Positions 17,642 to 26,264 of a stretch of 64,000 nt of DNA are shown here, one piece after another. Under the pieces are notes generated by a model, which was not told the origin of the DNA, did no database searches, and saw nothing but the letters and a program-made list of their open reading frames with translations. The stretch's first letter is position 1. Each line of letters opens with the position of its first letter. The stretch covers positions 248,001 through 312,000 of the forward strand of contig NZ_JBOITL010000032.1 of the NCBI RefSeq assembly GCF_050717515.1, read 5' to 3'. Both the position numbers and the translations under genes were made by a program. This stretch comes from Clostridium_AD sp050717515. Lineage in GTDB: Bacteria; Bacillota; Clostridia; Clostridiales; Clostridiaceae.

Positions 17642-19780
17642 ATGGGCAAAATTAATTTTAAAGCAATCCAAACAAGTGGTTCCTCAAAGCCCTTAAAAAG
17701 TGATGAATCCAAGAAATTTAATTTGAAATTCCTAAAGGATTTGAAAACTAAGGGTGGTTTGTTTAAGAGATTAGTTATAACTTTTACCTTACTATCTTTA
17801 TTCACTTTATCTATTTCTGCACTATTAATCTATGTAGTTACTAAACAAAAGATTTCAGCAGATTTTGAGAAATCTACTTCTCAAATTTTAAATCAAAACA
17901 TCAATTATATACAGATAATTGATGCTTCCATTGAAGCGGTTTCAAGTCAAATTATTTCAAATAAAGAGTTTCCCAAGGAACTATCTACAACGTCAACTGA
18001 TGAATTCGAGAAAATTGAGTCTGTTAATAATCTTTCCAAAACCCTGGCTACATTAGTAGGGAGCGGGGGTTCTAGTTTTATTAAAAGTATATATGTTCTT
18101 TCGGACAATGACATCTCTAGAAATTCTGACTCATCCAGTTCAGATATTAAAGATGCAACTAAATATTCTACTTTTAAAAAAACAGATGACTATAAGGCCG
18201 CAGTTTCCGCTGATGGAAAAGGCATATGGTCTAAAGTTCATGAAAATACATTTTCAACTTCACATGAGCGAATCATTAGCTACATGAGGGTGTTAAAAAA
18301 CCCATCAACTATGAAAACGGTTGGTATGATAGTAATAAATGCCGATGCGGATATTTTTGCTTCCTCAATAAGAGATACAGCAATAGGAACAAGCGGATAT
18401 ATGTTAATTTCAGATAAATATGGAAACATTATTGCTCACAAGGATACTACCTTTGGTGGCAAAAAAGTTGACTTGTCTATTTGGGATCAAATTAAACTGC
18501 TAAATAAAGGTGCCTTCGACTATACAACTAAAGGAAAAAAGATGCATGGAGTAGTTTCAACTTATAGTACAAGTGAATGGAAGCTTATAGCCGTAGTTCC
18601 TGGCAGTGAACTTTCTTCCACTGCCAATAGCATTGGGGTTATATCTATTCCAATTATTATTCTTTGCTTAATTCTCACAATTATATTTTCTATGGTTATA
18701 AGCAAAAGGATTACCTATCCAATAAATGATATAATCCTTGTTGCGGAAAAAGTATCACAAGGTGATTTTACCTTTAAAACTAATAGCTATCGTATTTATG
18801 AGATTAATGAATTAAGCCGTAAATTTAATAACATGACTGAAAAATTAAAGGAAATGTTATCTATTACTGCGGGGCTTTCAAAAGAAACAAGAAATTCTTC
18901 AAATCAAATATTGAATTTATCAAACAGTATTAATATTAGTTCAAAGGACATGGTTTTAGCTGTGGGAGAAATAACCATAGGTTCTTCAAAACAAACAGAG
19001 GAAACCCTAAGTTGTGCTAGAATATCAGATAAATTCAATGGTGAAATTGTAAGTGCAATAGCGTCATTGAATAACGTTAGTAAAGCAACTTGTAATTCAA
19101 TTGATGTTATTAATAAAAGCTCAAATACCATTAACAATTTAAGCAAAACTTCTGAAAACAATTCTGGTGCAATGTCAAAGGTATCGGATACCATTGTTGA
19201 ATTAAATGAAAACACTAAAAGTATTCTTACCATTTTAAATAAAATTAATAATATTACAAAACAAACCAACCTCCTTGCATTAAATGCTTCAATAGAAGCT
19301 GCAAGAGCTGGAGATGCTGGAAGAGGTTTCTCTGTGGTTGCAATTGAAATTAGAAAATTAGCTGAGCAGTCTAAAAATGCCTCCTTTGAAATTGAAAAGA
19401 TTATAAGCAAAGTAAATACATCAATAGGAGCTTCCTTAGAAATATCAAGCAATGCTAAGGAATTATTCAAAGAAGAACTAAATCAAGTTAGTAGTACTAT
19501 TAAATCCTTTGATGACATTAAAGCTTCAATTTCAAGTATTTCTGACGCAATGGAATATACTATGAAGTCTATAAATGTAATAGATGAAGATAAAAATTAT
19601 TTATACGATTCAATTAGTAATATCTCAGCTATTTCGGAGGAAAATACCGCTGCAACACAAGAAGTCACAGCAACAATACAAAATCAATCAGATTCGAATG
19701 ATTTAATGAATTCACTAGCTGAAGGGTTGAATGACAAAGCAAACGGACTCATTGAGTTAATAAATAAATTTAAATTTTAA
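17642..19780 (+). CDS. Methyl-accepting chemotaxis protein with extracellular Cache-type sensor
   Basis: The 712-residue receptor has a cytosolic N-terminal segment of about 45 residues, a first membrane helix (about 50-70), an extracellular dCache-like domain (70-330) containing the typical GTSGYMLISDKYGNII strand, a second helix near 335-355 and a HAMP region. The signalling tip is the conserved QTNLLALNASIEAARAGD. No C-terminal pentapeptide for CheR binding is visible. The ATG at 17642 follows GAGAGG; a TTG five codons earlier has none. It lies between the permease and the phosphorylase in one operon, so the cell would make its receptor with the transporter. It may bind the sugar directly or the loaded binding protein. 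Confidence 0.85.
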   Translation: MGKINFKAIQTSGSSKPLKSDESKKFNLKFLKDLKTKGGLFKRLVITFTLLSLFTLSISALLIYVVTKQKISADFEKSTSQILNQNINYIQIIDASIEAVSSQIISNKEFPKELSTTSTDEFEKIESVNNLSKTLATLVGSGGSSFIKSIYVLSDNDISRNSDSSSSDIKDATKYSTFKKTDDYKAAVSADGKGIWSKVHENTFSTSHERIISYMRVLKNPSTMKTVGMIVINADADIFASSIRDTAIGTSGYMLISDKYGNIIAHKDTTFGGKKVDLSIWDQIKLLNKGAFDYTTKGKKMHGVVSTYSTSEWKLIAVVPGSELSSTANSIGVISIPIIILCLILTIIFSMVISKRITYPINDIILVAEKVSQGDFTFKTNSYRIYEINELSRKFNNMTEKLKEMLSITAGLSKETRNSSNQILNLSNSINISSKDMVLAVGEITIGSSKQTEETLSCARISDKFNGEIVSAIASLNNVSKATCNSIDVINKSSNTINNLSKTSENNSGAMSKVSDTIVELNENTKSILTILNKINNITKQTNLLALNASIEAARAGDAGRGFSVVAIEIRKLAEQSKNASFEIEKIISKVNTSIGASLEISSNAKELFKEELNQVSSTIKSFDDIKASISSISDAMEYTMKSINVIDEDKNYLYDSISNISAISEENTAATQEVTATIQNQSDSNDLMNSLAEGLNDKANGLIELINKFKF

Positions 19781-19809
19781 TTTTAATAAAGCTAAAGGGA
19801 GAAGATAAA

Positions 19810-22230
19810 ATGAAATATGGTTATTTTGATAATGTAAACAGGGAATATGTTATTAAGCGCCCTGATGTGCCAGTATCTTGGACGAATTATCTTGGGGTTA
19901 AGGATATGTGCGGGGTAATTTCTCAAAACGCAGGTGGGTACCTATTTCATAAGAAGCCACAATACAATAGAATAACTCGGTTTAGACCAAACGGCGTACC
20001 ACTAGATAGACCTGGGCACTATGTTTACCTTCGCGATGATGAATCTAGTGACTATTGGACAATTTCTTGGCAGCCAGTTGGCAAGGACCTTAAAAAAGCC
20101 AATTATGAGTGTCGTCATGGGCTATCTTATTCCAAATTTTCCTGTGAATATAGCGATATAAGTGCTCAGCAGGTATTGTTTATTCCAGTAAACGATGATG
20201 TAGAATTATGGGATGTAAAAATAGTGAACAATGGGAAAGTTCCACGTAAATTAAGTGTATTTTCTTACGTAGAGTTTTCATTCCAAAATATTGATATGGA
20301 TAATGAAAACTTCCAAATGAGCTTATACGCATCAGGTTCAAGTTATGAAGATGGAGTTATAGAAAATGATCTTTTTTATGATACTGATGAGACAGGCTAT
20401 CAATACATAGCATCAAGTTTTAAACCAGATAGCTATGATTGTTTAAGAGATAAATTTTTAGGAAATTACCACACTGAAGATAATCCAATAGCTGTAGAAA
20501 ATGGAATTTGTAGTGGGAGTTCAGAACTGGGCGGAAATCACTGTGGTGCGCTGCATAAAAAAATAACCTTAGCTCCAGGAGAAGAAACTAGGCTTATATT
20601 TATGGTTGGTGTTGGTGCAAGAGCTGAAGGCATGAAAATGAAGGCTAAATATTCAAATTTTGATACTGTGGATGGAGCATTTGCTGAACTTGGCGAATAC
20701 TGGGAAGGAAAATTATCATCATTCCAGATTAGGACGCCAAATGAAGGCATGAATACCATGATAAATACATGGAACCTTTATCAAGCAGAAACAAACGTTG
20801 TGTTCTCAAGGTTTGCTTCATTTATAGAAGTAGGTGGAAGAACAGGACTTGGATATAGAGATACTGCTCAAGATGTTATGTGTGTTCCTCATTCAAACCC
20901 TAAAAAGTGTAAACAACGTATAATTGAACTTCTTCGTGCACAGGTAAGCAGTGGCTACGGCCTACACTTATTTGAGCCGGAATGGTTTGATCCAGAGACT
21001 TCTAAGATTTTACCTTCAAAATCACCAACAGTTGTCCCAACTCCAAGTATGTCGGATGTAGTACATGGATTAAAGGATGCATGCTCAGATGACGCATTAT
21101 GGCTAATTGCAGCAATATGTGAATATGTACAAGAAACTGGTGAAGTGGAATTTTTTGATTTAATGGTTACTTTTGCTGATGGAGGAGAAGCCACGGTATA
21201 TGATCACATGAAGAAAATACTTGATTTCTCCACTGAACAGGTTGGAGCTACAGGGATTTGTAAAGGTCTTAGAGCCGACTGGAATGACTGCTTAAACCTT
21301 GGAGGAGGGGAAAGTGCTCTAGTATCTTTCCTACATTTTTGGGCACTAAACAACTTTGTTGAATGTGCTAACTTCTTAGGTAAAGCAGAAGATGTAGCAG
21401 TATATGGTGCAATAGCGAGTAAGGTTAAAAAAGTATGTGAAAATGAGCTTTGGGATGGGGAATGGTATATTCGTGGAATTACAGCAGATGGAGAAAAAAT
21501 AGGCACTCAAAAGGATGAAGAAGGAAAGGTTCACCTTGAGTCAAACACTTGGGCAGTTGTTTCTGGTGTAGCAGGCCCAGAGAGGGCTAAGGCTTGTATG
21601 GATGCAGTAGATGAATATTTATATTCAGACTTTGGTCTACACTTAGTATCACCATCCTATACCAAACCAAATGATGGAATAGGTTTTGTAACTCGTGTAT
21701 ACAAGGGAGTTAAGGAAAATGGGGCAATCTTTAGTCATCCCAATCCCTGGGCTTGGGTTGCTGAATGCATGCTTGGACGTGGTGACAGAGCTATGAAGTT
21801 CTACGACGCCTTATTACCTTATAATCAAAATGATATGATAGAGACTCGCCAGGCTGAACCATACTCCTACTGTCAATTCGTCATGGGAAAAGAACATACA
21901 GCTCACGGTAGAGCCAGGCATCCATGGCTTACAGGAAGTGCTGGTTGGGCATACTATGCAGCAACTCACTACATGCTAGGAGTTCGTTTGAGCTTTGATG
22001 GTATGATTATAGATCCATGCATACCAGGAGAGTGGAAAGAATTCGAAATTACCCGCATATGGCGCGACGCAACTTATAATATAAAGATACAAAATCCAAA
22101 TGGAGTTCAGAAGGGTATTAAAGAAATAATTTTAAATGGAACAGTAGTGGAAGGTGCTATTAGAGCGCAAAAGGCTGGAACGCATAATACTATAGTTGCT
22201 ATAATGGGCAGCAAAAGTAATTATATTTAA
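19810..22230 (+). CDS. chbP: GH94 glycoside phosphorylase, probably N,N'-diacetylchitobiose phosphorylase
   Basis: The 806-residue cytosolic enzyme has the full GH94 length and layout: N-terminal beta-sandwich, helical linker, (alpha/alpha)6 barrel. It starts KYGYFDNVNREYVIKRPDVP and contains RPGHYVYLRDD, GLGYRDTAQD and GVKENGAIFSHPNPWAW. These look much closer to remembered chitobiose phosphorylase than to cellobiose phosphorylase. The catalytic acid would be an Asp of RADWNDCLN near 490. It would split (GlcNAc)2 with phosphate into GlcNAc and GlcNAc-1-phosphate. It follows the chemoreceptor by 30 bp with AAAGGGAG and precedes a phosphohexomutase. Specificity against cellobiose or other disaccharides is judged from memory of the family. 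Confidence 0.82.
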   Translation: MKYGYFDNVNREYVIKRPDVPVSWTNYLGVKDMCGVISQNAGGYLFHKKPQYNRITRFRPNGVPLDRPGHYVYLRDDESSDYWTISWQPVGKDLKKANYECRHGLSYSKFSCEYSDISAQQVLFIPVNDDVELWDVKIVNNGKVPRKLSVFSYVEFSFQNIDMDNENFQMSLYASGSSYEDGVIENDLFYDTDETGYQYIASSFKPDSYDCLRDKFLGNYHTEDNPIAVENGICSGSSELGGNHCGALHKKITLAPGEETRLIFMVGVGARAEGMKMKAKYSNFDTVDGAFAELGEYWEGKLSSFQIRTPNEGMNTMINTWNLYQAETNVVFSRFASFIEVGGRTGLGYRDTAQDVMCVPHSNPKKCKQRIIELLRAQVSSGYGLHLFEPEWFDPETSKILPSKSPTVVPTPSMSDVVHGLKDACSDDALWLIAAICEYVQETGEVEFFDLMVTFADGGEATVYDHMKKILDFSTEQVGATGICKGLRADWNDCLNLGGGESALVSFLHFWALNNFVECANFLGKAEDVAVYGAIASKVKKVCENELWDGEWYIRGITADGEKIGTQKDEEGKVHLESNTWAVVSGVAGPERAKACMDAVDEYLYSDFGLHLVSPSYTKPNDGIGFVTRVYKGVKENGAIFSHPNPWAWVAECMLGRGDRAMKFYDALLPYNQNDMIETRQAEPYSYCQFVMGKEHTAHGRARHPWLTGSAGWAYYAATHYMLGVRLSFDGMIIDPCIPGEWKEFEITRIWRDATYNIKIQNPNGVQKGIKEIILNGTVVEGAIRAQKAGTHNTIVAIMGSKSNYI

Positions 22231-22247
22231 ATAGAGGAGTGAAAAAT

Positions 22248-23660
22248 ATGATTAAATTTGGTACTGGGGGATGGAGAGCTTTTATAGGAGAAGATTTTAC
22301 AAAAGAAAATGTACAAATTCTTTCTCAAGCTATTGCAACCCTTATGAAAAATCAAAAATGTGATGGCAGTGGTTTTGTAGTAGGTTATGATAACAGATTT
22401 TTATCTGACAAAGCAGCAAAATGGGTTTCAGAAGTAATGGCTGGAAATGGAATAAAGGTTTTTTTCGTAGAAAAATCTGCACCTACTCCCCTAATAATGT
22501 TCGCTGTGAATTCTTTAGACGCATACTATGGTGCTGCAATAACAGCAAGCCATAACCCAGCTGATTATAATGGGGTCAAAATATTCACCAGGGGTGGAAG
22601 AGATGCCAATGAAGATGTTACAAGAAGTCTTGAAGAAATTATAAAGGATATTACTATAGATGAGGTTAAGCTTGTTAACTTTGATAGCGGAATAACCCAT
22701 GGTTTAATTGAAATTATAGATCCCTTTAACGAATTTATAGATTCAATTATAGACATGATAGATATGGAATCTATAAAAAGTAGTAAACTAAAGGTAGCTC
22801 TTGATCCGATGTTTGGAGTTTCAAAGACTTGCCTTCAAACTATACTTTTAACTGCAAGATGTGAGGTTGAAGTAATAAACAATAGACACGATACCTTATT
22901 TGGGGGAAGATTACCTTCCCCAAGTACACACACACTACATCGTTTAAAGGACTTAGTAGTTGAAAAAGGATATGATATCGGCATAGGAACAGATGGAGAT
23001 GCGGATAGACTTGGAATCATAGATGAAAAAGGTAACTTTATTCATCCAAACGATATTCTATCTGTGTTATATTACTATTTATTAAAGTATAAGGGTTGGA
23101 AAGGCGCCGCTGTAAGAAACCTTGCAACCACTCACCTCCTAGATAAAATAGCAGCGGGCTTTGGTGAGCAGTGCTACGAGGTTCCAGTTGGTTTCAAGAA
23201 CATAAGCTCAAAAATGGAAGAAAAGAATGCATTAATCGGAGGAGAAAGCAGTGGAGGACTCACTATTCGTGGGCATATTAAGGGGAAAGACGGAATATTT
23301 GCTGCCAGCCTCCTAATCGAATTGCTTAGTGTAACAGGAAAAAGCTTATCAGAATTACTCCAAGAAATTCATAAGCAATACGGATACTTCTATATGACAG
23401 AATCTGATTATAAATTCAGCAATGAAGTGAAAGATCAGCTTAGGACAAAACTTTTCGTAAATAAGTTAATTCCAAATTTTGGCTATGAAGTAGAAAAGAC
23501 AAGTTACGAAGATGGTGTAAAGGTATATTTTAGAAATGGTGGATGGATTATAGCAAGATTCTCTGGCACAGAACCACTACTCAGAATATTTTCTGAAATG
23601 GAAAATGAAGCTATGGCCAATGAAATAAGCAATAATATGAGAGAGTTCTTAAACTTATAA
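22248..23660 (+). CDS. Alpha-D-phosphohexomutase, probably acting on GlcNAc-1-phosphate
   Basis: The 470-residue enzyme has the four family signatures: phosphoserine loop TASHNP (Ser101), metal loop GTDGDADR, sugar loop GGESSGG and phosphate loop RFSGTEP. It moves phosphate between C1 and C6 of a hexose. The ATG at 22248 is used because GAGGAG lies 8 bp before it; the GTG at 22239 overlaps that site. It is the last gene of the operon, 17 bp after chbP and before a terminator. The pairing suggests it turns GlcNAc-1-P from the phosphorylase into GlcNAc-6-P for NagA/NagB, which are not in the window. A glucose or mannose substrate cannot be excluded. Confidence 0.8.
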   Translation: MIKFGTGGWRAFIGEDFTKENVQILSQAIATLMKNQKCDGSGFVVGYDNRFLSDKAAKWVSEVMAGNGIKVFFVEKSAPTPLIMFAVNSLDAYYGAAITASHNPADYNGVKIFTRGGRDANEDVTRSLEEIIKDITIDEVKLVNFDSGITHGLIEIIDPFNEFIDSIIDMIDMESIKSSKLKVALDPMFGVSKTCLQTILLTARCEVEVINNRHDTLFGGRLPSPSTHTLHRLKDLVVEKGYDIGIGTDGDADRLGIIDEKGNFIHPNDILSVLYYYLLKYKGWKGAAVRNLATTHLLDKIAAGFGEQCYEVPVGFKNISSKMEEKNALIGGESSGGLTIRGHIKGKDGIFAASLLIELLSVTGKSLSELLQEIHKQYGYFYMTESDYKFSNEVKDQLRTKLFVNKLIPNFGYEVEKTSYEDGVKVYFRNGGWIIARFSGTEPLLRIFSEMENEAMANEISNNMREFLNL

Positions 23661-23706
23661 GTACATTACTAAATTTTTTAATTATATAGTTGAGAAATAG
23701 CCTAGT

Positions 23707-23747
23707 AAAAAGATTTCACTAAGTATTACCTTGGTGGAATCTTTTTT
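23707..23747 (+). terminator. Terminator of the sugar operon
   Basis: Arms aaaaagatttcac and gtggaatcttttt pair with one mismatch and run into a T6 stretch. Confidence 0.75.
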
Positions 23748-23775
23748 AGTTATCGGATTAAGTTACGTAATTTAT

Positions 23776-24093
23776 TTATAAAATATCATAAACTTCTTCT
23801 TGCTCATATTTCATAATTATATCAAAAACCATAGTTGCCACATCCTCTGGAATATCATTATTTAAAAATAATAATCCGATATCATTATATATTGTACCAA
23901 TAACATCTTTTGCAATTACATTTCCGCTATACGCTTGTAACATATCTGTAATATGTTTTCCGAGTTTATCAGGAAACTCCTTTTGGTTCCATGATGTAAA
24001 CCCAATCAATGATTTTGCAATTTCCGGATTAATTCCTTTCTTTATTAAAACTTCATGCCAGGTTAAGCAGGTTGAATCACTTTTTATTATCAT
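23776..24093 (-). CDS. Hypothetical protein (105 aa)
   Basis: I do not recognise this family. The protein is small, soluble and rather acidic at the C-terminus (MKYEQEEVYDIL), with likely helices and no signal peptide or membrane segment. The ATG at 24093 has GAGGAG 8 bp upstream; a GTG three codons earlier overlaps that site. It is a single leftward gene between the sugar operon and the Rnk-like gene. Confidence 0.6.
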   Translation of the reverse strand: MIIKSDSTCLTWHEVLIKKGINPEIAKSLIGFTSWNQKEFPDKLGKHITDMLQAYSGNVIAKDVIGTIYNDIGLLFLNNDIPEDVATMVFDIIMKYEQEEVYDIL

Positions 24094-24221
24094 AGGGAAC
24101 ACTCCTCACAAATTTAAATTTATTATATATTGTATAGAATTAATTTTATTAATTAAAAATATTCATTTTTAAAAATATATGCTATATGTTTATGTTCAGT
24201 TCTGGAGATATGCTGCCATTA

Positions 24222-24250
24222 TTGACAATCATTGTAAAGTAAGCTATGCT
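24222..24250 (+). promoter_or_regulatory. Promoter upstream of the small-ORF/Rnk-like pair
   Basis: TTGACA (24222-24227), a 17 bp spacer and TATGCT (24245-24250) form a good promoter. A hairpin of about 11 pairs (aggcatctccc with G-U pairs, 24266-24300) followed by TTTTA lies in the leader. Confidence 0.6.
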
Positions 24251-24354
24251 ATTATTATATATTCTAGGCATCTCCCTTATGCATTTGTGGGAAGTGTCTT
24301 TTATGCTATTTGATAGAATTTCATTTAATATATTATAAAGGATATACAATTATT

Positions 24355-24543
24355 ATGCATCAAATAATGAGCGGACATCATATGCTTTTGAGCTATTTTA
24401 AGCACTTGGTTTCAAAAGAGGAATTATCTTGTTTATATGCGTTAGGGCAATCCTTAATGCTTAACAAACCAGGAGATATTATCAAAACTAAACTTAACGA
24501 AGATGAATATCTCTATAAAATTAAATCAATAGGGTATAATTAA
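24355..24543 (+). CDS. Small hypothetical protein (62 aa)
   Basis: A 62-codon frame begins at an ATG with AAAGGA about 11 bp upstream and ends 29 bp before the Rnk-like gene, so the two are probably co-transcribed. The product is basic near its end, with a possible helix (LLSYFKHLVSKEELSCLYALG). No family is recognised. It could be a short regulatory partner or a spurious frame. The start is uncertain: a TTG at 24310 would add 15 residues. Confidence 0.4.
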   Translation: MHQIMSGHHMLLSYFKHLVSKEELSCLYALGQSLMLNKPGDIIKTKLNEDEYLYKIKSIGYN

Positions 24544-24572
24544 ATAATTCTACGTGGGAGGAGCATTTACAA

Positions 24573-24974
24573 ATGTCTAGAAAAATATTTATAACTAAAT
24601 CAGACAAGCATAAATTATTGGAAATAATTAATAAATACGAAGATTTAAAAAACAAACAAAATCTAAAAGAGCTTGAAGCAGAAATAAATAGAGCTGACGT
24701 CACTAGCCCTGAACAACTGCCAAGCGATGTTATCACAATGAATACAAAGGTTATCTTATTAGTTGGAGATACTGAAGAAGAAATTAATCTTGTATACCCA
24801 AATGAAGCTGATATTTCAAAAAATAAGATTTCTGTATTATCACCTATTGGGACAGCTATTCTCGGTTATTGTGAAGGTAGCATCATAGAATGGAAAGTGC
24901 CAGACGGAACAGTGCAGATTGAGGTAAAAAAAGTCCTTTTTCAACCCGAGGCTCAGGATCTTTATAAGTTATAA
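24573..24974 (+). CDS. GreA/Rnk-family transcription factor (nucleoside diphosphate kinase regulator-like)
   Basis: The 133-residue protein has a short N-terminal helical region (KHKLLEIINKYEDL) and a C-terminal GreA/GreB-type FKBP-like domain with NLVYPNEAD, KISVLSPIGTAILG and a closing beta hairpin. Rnk proteins bind RNA polymerase near the secondary channel through this domain. Its N-terminal part is too short for a Gre coiled coil, so transcript cleavage is unlikely. GGGAGGAGC precedes the ATG. A terminator follows at 25028-25063. Confidence 0.8.
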   Translation: MSRKIFITKSDKHKLLEIINKYEDLKNKQNLKELEAEINRADVTSPEQLPSDVITMNTKVILLVGDTEEEINLVYPNEADISKNKISVLSPIGTAILGYCEGSIIEWKVPDGTVQIEVKKVLFQPEAQDLYKL

Positions 24975-25027
24975 CTGTTAGCAAAACAAAATTTTATTTG
25001 GCTGCTTTCATAATATTATCATTGACT

Positions 25028-25063
25028 AAATATCCTAGGAAATTTTCAACACCTAGGATATTT
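25028..25063 (+). terminator. Terminator after the Rnk-like gene
   Basis: A perfect 12 bp inverted repeat (arm aaatatcctagg) with a 12 bp loop and T-rich 3' flank. Confidence 0.8.
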
Positions 25064-25108
25064 ATTTTCTTATCATTCCATTCTCTTCTTTTCGTTTTTC
25101 TGATATTA

Positions 25109-25287
25109 TCAAATTTTTTTTAAAAGTCGTAATGAAAGTGGATATACTGTGCCTTCAACCATATCATCAAATCCATCATTCTTTAATTTAATTAACAATT
25201 CATACCCATAGGTTTATTCTTTGAAAATTATACTTAAAATACATCCTTCTAAAATATCTTTTAATATTTGAGCGTTATTTTCCAATT
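25109..25287 (-). pseudogene. PadR-family regulator, N-terminal remnant with an internal stop
   Basis: Leftward from a TTG with GGTGGT upstream, the frame reads QILKDILEGCILSIIFKE, then a stop, then TYGYELLIKLKNDGF and EGTVYPLSLRLLKK before a final stop. These are the diagnostic winged-helix motifs of PadR regulators (ILEGCIL, TYGYE, EGTVYPLLLRL). The in-frame stop, the loss of the second half and the missing Asp/Glu-Lys-Lys-Gly turn show it is broken. No target gene, usually the next gene in the operon, remains. Confidence 0.82.
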
Positions 25288-25324
25288 TAGCACCACCTAT
25301 AATTATTATGTAAACTTTGCTCTT

Positions 25325-25480
25325 ATGAAGGAAGGGGAGGTAGTAAAGCTACCGGATGCTAAATATAGAGATTTGTGGGAGAGGAAATTGCCACGCGAGG
25401 TGCTATCCGATATTTTAAAGATGCCAGGCACTTTATATACAATATGCATATTATATATAAGGTGTCTTCAAAAAAAATAA
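25325..25480 (+). CDS. Doubtful small ORF (51 aa)
   Basis: ATG at 25325 opens a frame beginning MKEGEVVKLPDAKYRDLWER. The composition looks protein-like, but there is no good ribosome site, and the 3' third lies inside a 40 bp near-palindrome. It may be a fragment of a lost gene. No family is recognised. Confidence 0.25.
   Translation: MKEGEVVKLPDAKYRDLWERKLPREVLSDILKMPGTLYTICILYIRCLQKK
25427..25466. repeat. 40 bp near-perfect palindrome
   Basis: The two halves (25427-25446 starting ggcactttatata; 25447-25466) pair with three non-identical positions, all of them possible G-U pairs in RNA, and no loop. No T-run follows on the plus strand. It sits just before the beta-flower cassette and may be its leader hairpin or the terminator of the fragment before it. 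Confidence 0.6.
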
Positions 25481-25520
25481 CTAGTCAGATGCCTAAACCA
25501 ATAATTATATGAGGTGTTTT

Positions 25521-25898
25521 ATGGATTTACTAATATTTGAAAAACGTAGATTGCTTAGATATAACTTATTATTTCAGTTATATAGGGACTTCTTTACCTA
25601 CGGCTATGAAGTGTGCAGTAATATTGATTATGAGATTCCGAGTGATTGTAGAGTTGAAATAATTGCAGCTCTTTATTTCATATTCTATAAAAGATGGATT
25701 TTTTTTAACATAGAAAGAGACAAAACAGTTTCTGCTTTTGTTTTAGGACGTGGCATTGAAGAAGTGGAGAATTATTTTATTGAAACTGGTAAATTTGTAG
25801 TTTCAAATGTATTTGAAAATTTGTTAATACCTGTTATAAATAAAGAAGAAATGAGTGGAGGTACAGTTAATGTCGATTATAATGGAGCCTTTATATGA
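25521..25898 (+). CDS. Unknown small protein, paralogue of 26265-26603 (cassette gene 1)
   Basis: The 125-residue protein has no recognised domain. It shares an architecture with the third cassette gene: EKRRLLRYNLLFQLYRDF here against EKDLIRIQILFELYEN there, then CRVEIIAALYFI against CEIIAALYYL, then a RGIEEVE/RGIDEIE segment and an NLLIP/KLLIP end. The pattern of helices followed by a beta hairpin resembles a winged-helix fold, but this is a guess. The ATG at 25521 has AGGTG close upstream; an ATG four codons earlier is possible. Its end overlaps the next gene by 29 bp, which implies coupled translation. Confidence 0.6.
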   Translation: MDLLIFEKRRLLRYNLLFQLYRDFFTYGYEVCSNIDYEIPSDCRVEIIAALYFIFYKRWIFFNIERDKTVSAFVLGRGIEEVENYFIETGKFVVSNVFENLLIPVINKEEMSGGTVNVDYNGAFI

Positions 25899-26253
25899 TA
25901 AGAAGGCTAACTTTGTTGGGTGGCTATTAGAACATAGTAATGTATTTAATAAGGAATTAAAATGGGTAGCATATATATATAACAGTTATGTTTGGGCAAA
26001 AAAAACTAGAATATGGATTGGTGGATTAAGAGGTACTAATCTTTTAGATAGAGATGGGAGGATTGTAGCTTGGAGTATTAGCGGACCTGTGGTGGGCGGT
26101 CTAGAAATCATAAAGGCACCACTTGATATTGGGCCCCCATTTCTGTCAGTTGTACCAATTATTCACGAGGTCCCATTTAATCCTGGGTATGCTCCTGAGC
26201 CTGCAGGTGAATGGTCGAAACTAACCTTCACTCAATGGCTTAATCAAAGGTAG
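25870..26253 (+). CDS. 4-fold beta-flower-like protein (cassette gene 2)
   Basis: The 127-residue protein opens with several short repeats of the kind LYDKKANFVGWL, VWAKKTRIWIGGL and LLDRDGRIVAWS. This periodic beta-strand pattern matches 4-fold beta-flower proteins. The C-terminal half (GPPFLSVVPII, then Pro- and Gly-rich) ends in KLTFTQWLNQR. There is no signal peptide. I use the ATG at 25870 because GGAGG lies 8 bp upstream. It overlaps gene 1 and is 11 bp before gene 3, so the three form an operon. Function is unknown; such domains often occur near toxins or in variable loci. Confidence 0.6.
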   Translation: MSIIMEPLYDKKANFVGWLLEHSNVFNKELKWVAYIYNSYVWAKKTRIWIGGLRGTNLLDRDGRIVAWSISGPVVGGLEIIKAPLDIGPPFLSVVPIIHEVPFNPGYAPEPAGEWSKLTFTQWLNQR

Positions 26254-26264
26254 GTGTTTAATTT

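Noticed and set aside
19810..22230. Cellobiose phosphorylase assignment
   Set aside because: The N-terminal and active-site region wording is closer to chitobiose phosphorylase as remembered; the choice still rests on recall, not on a search.
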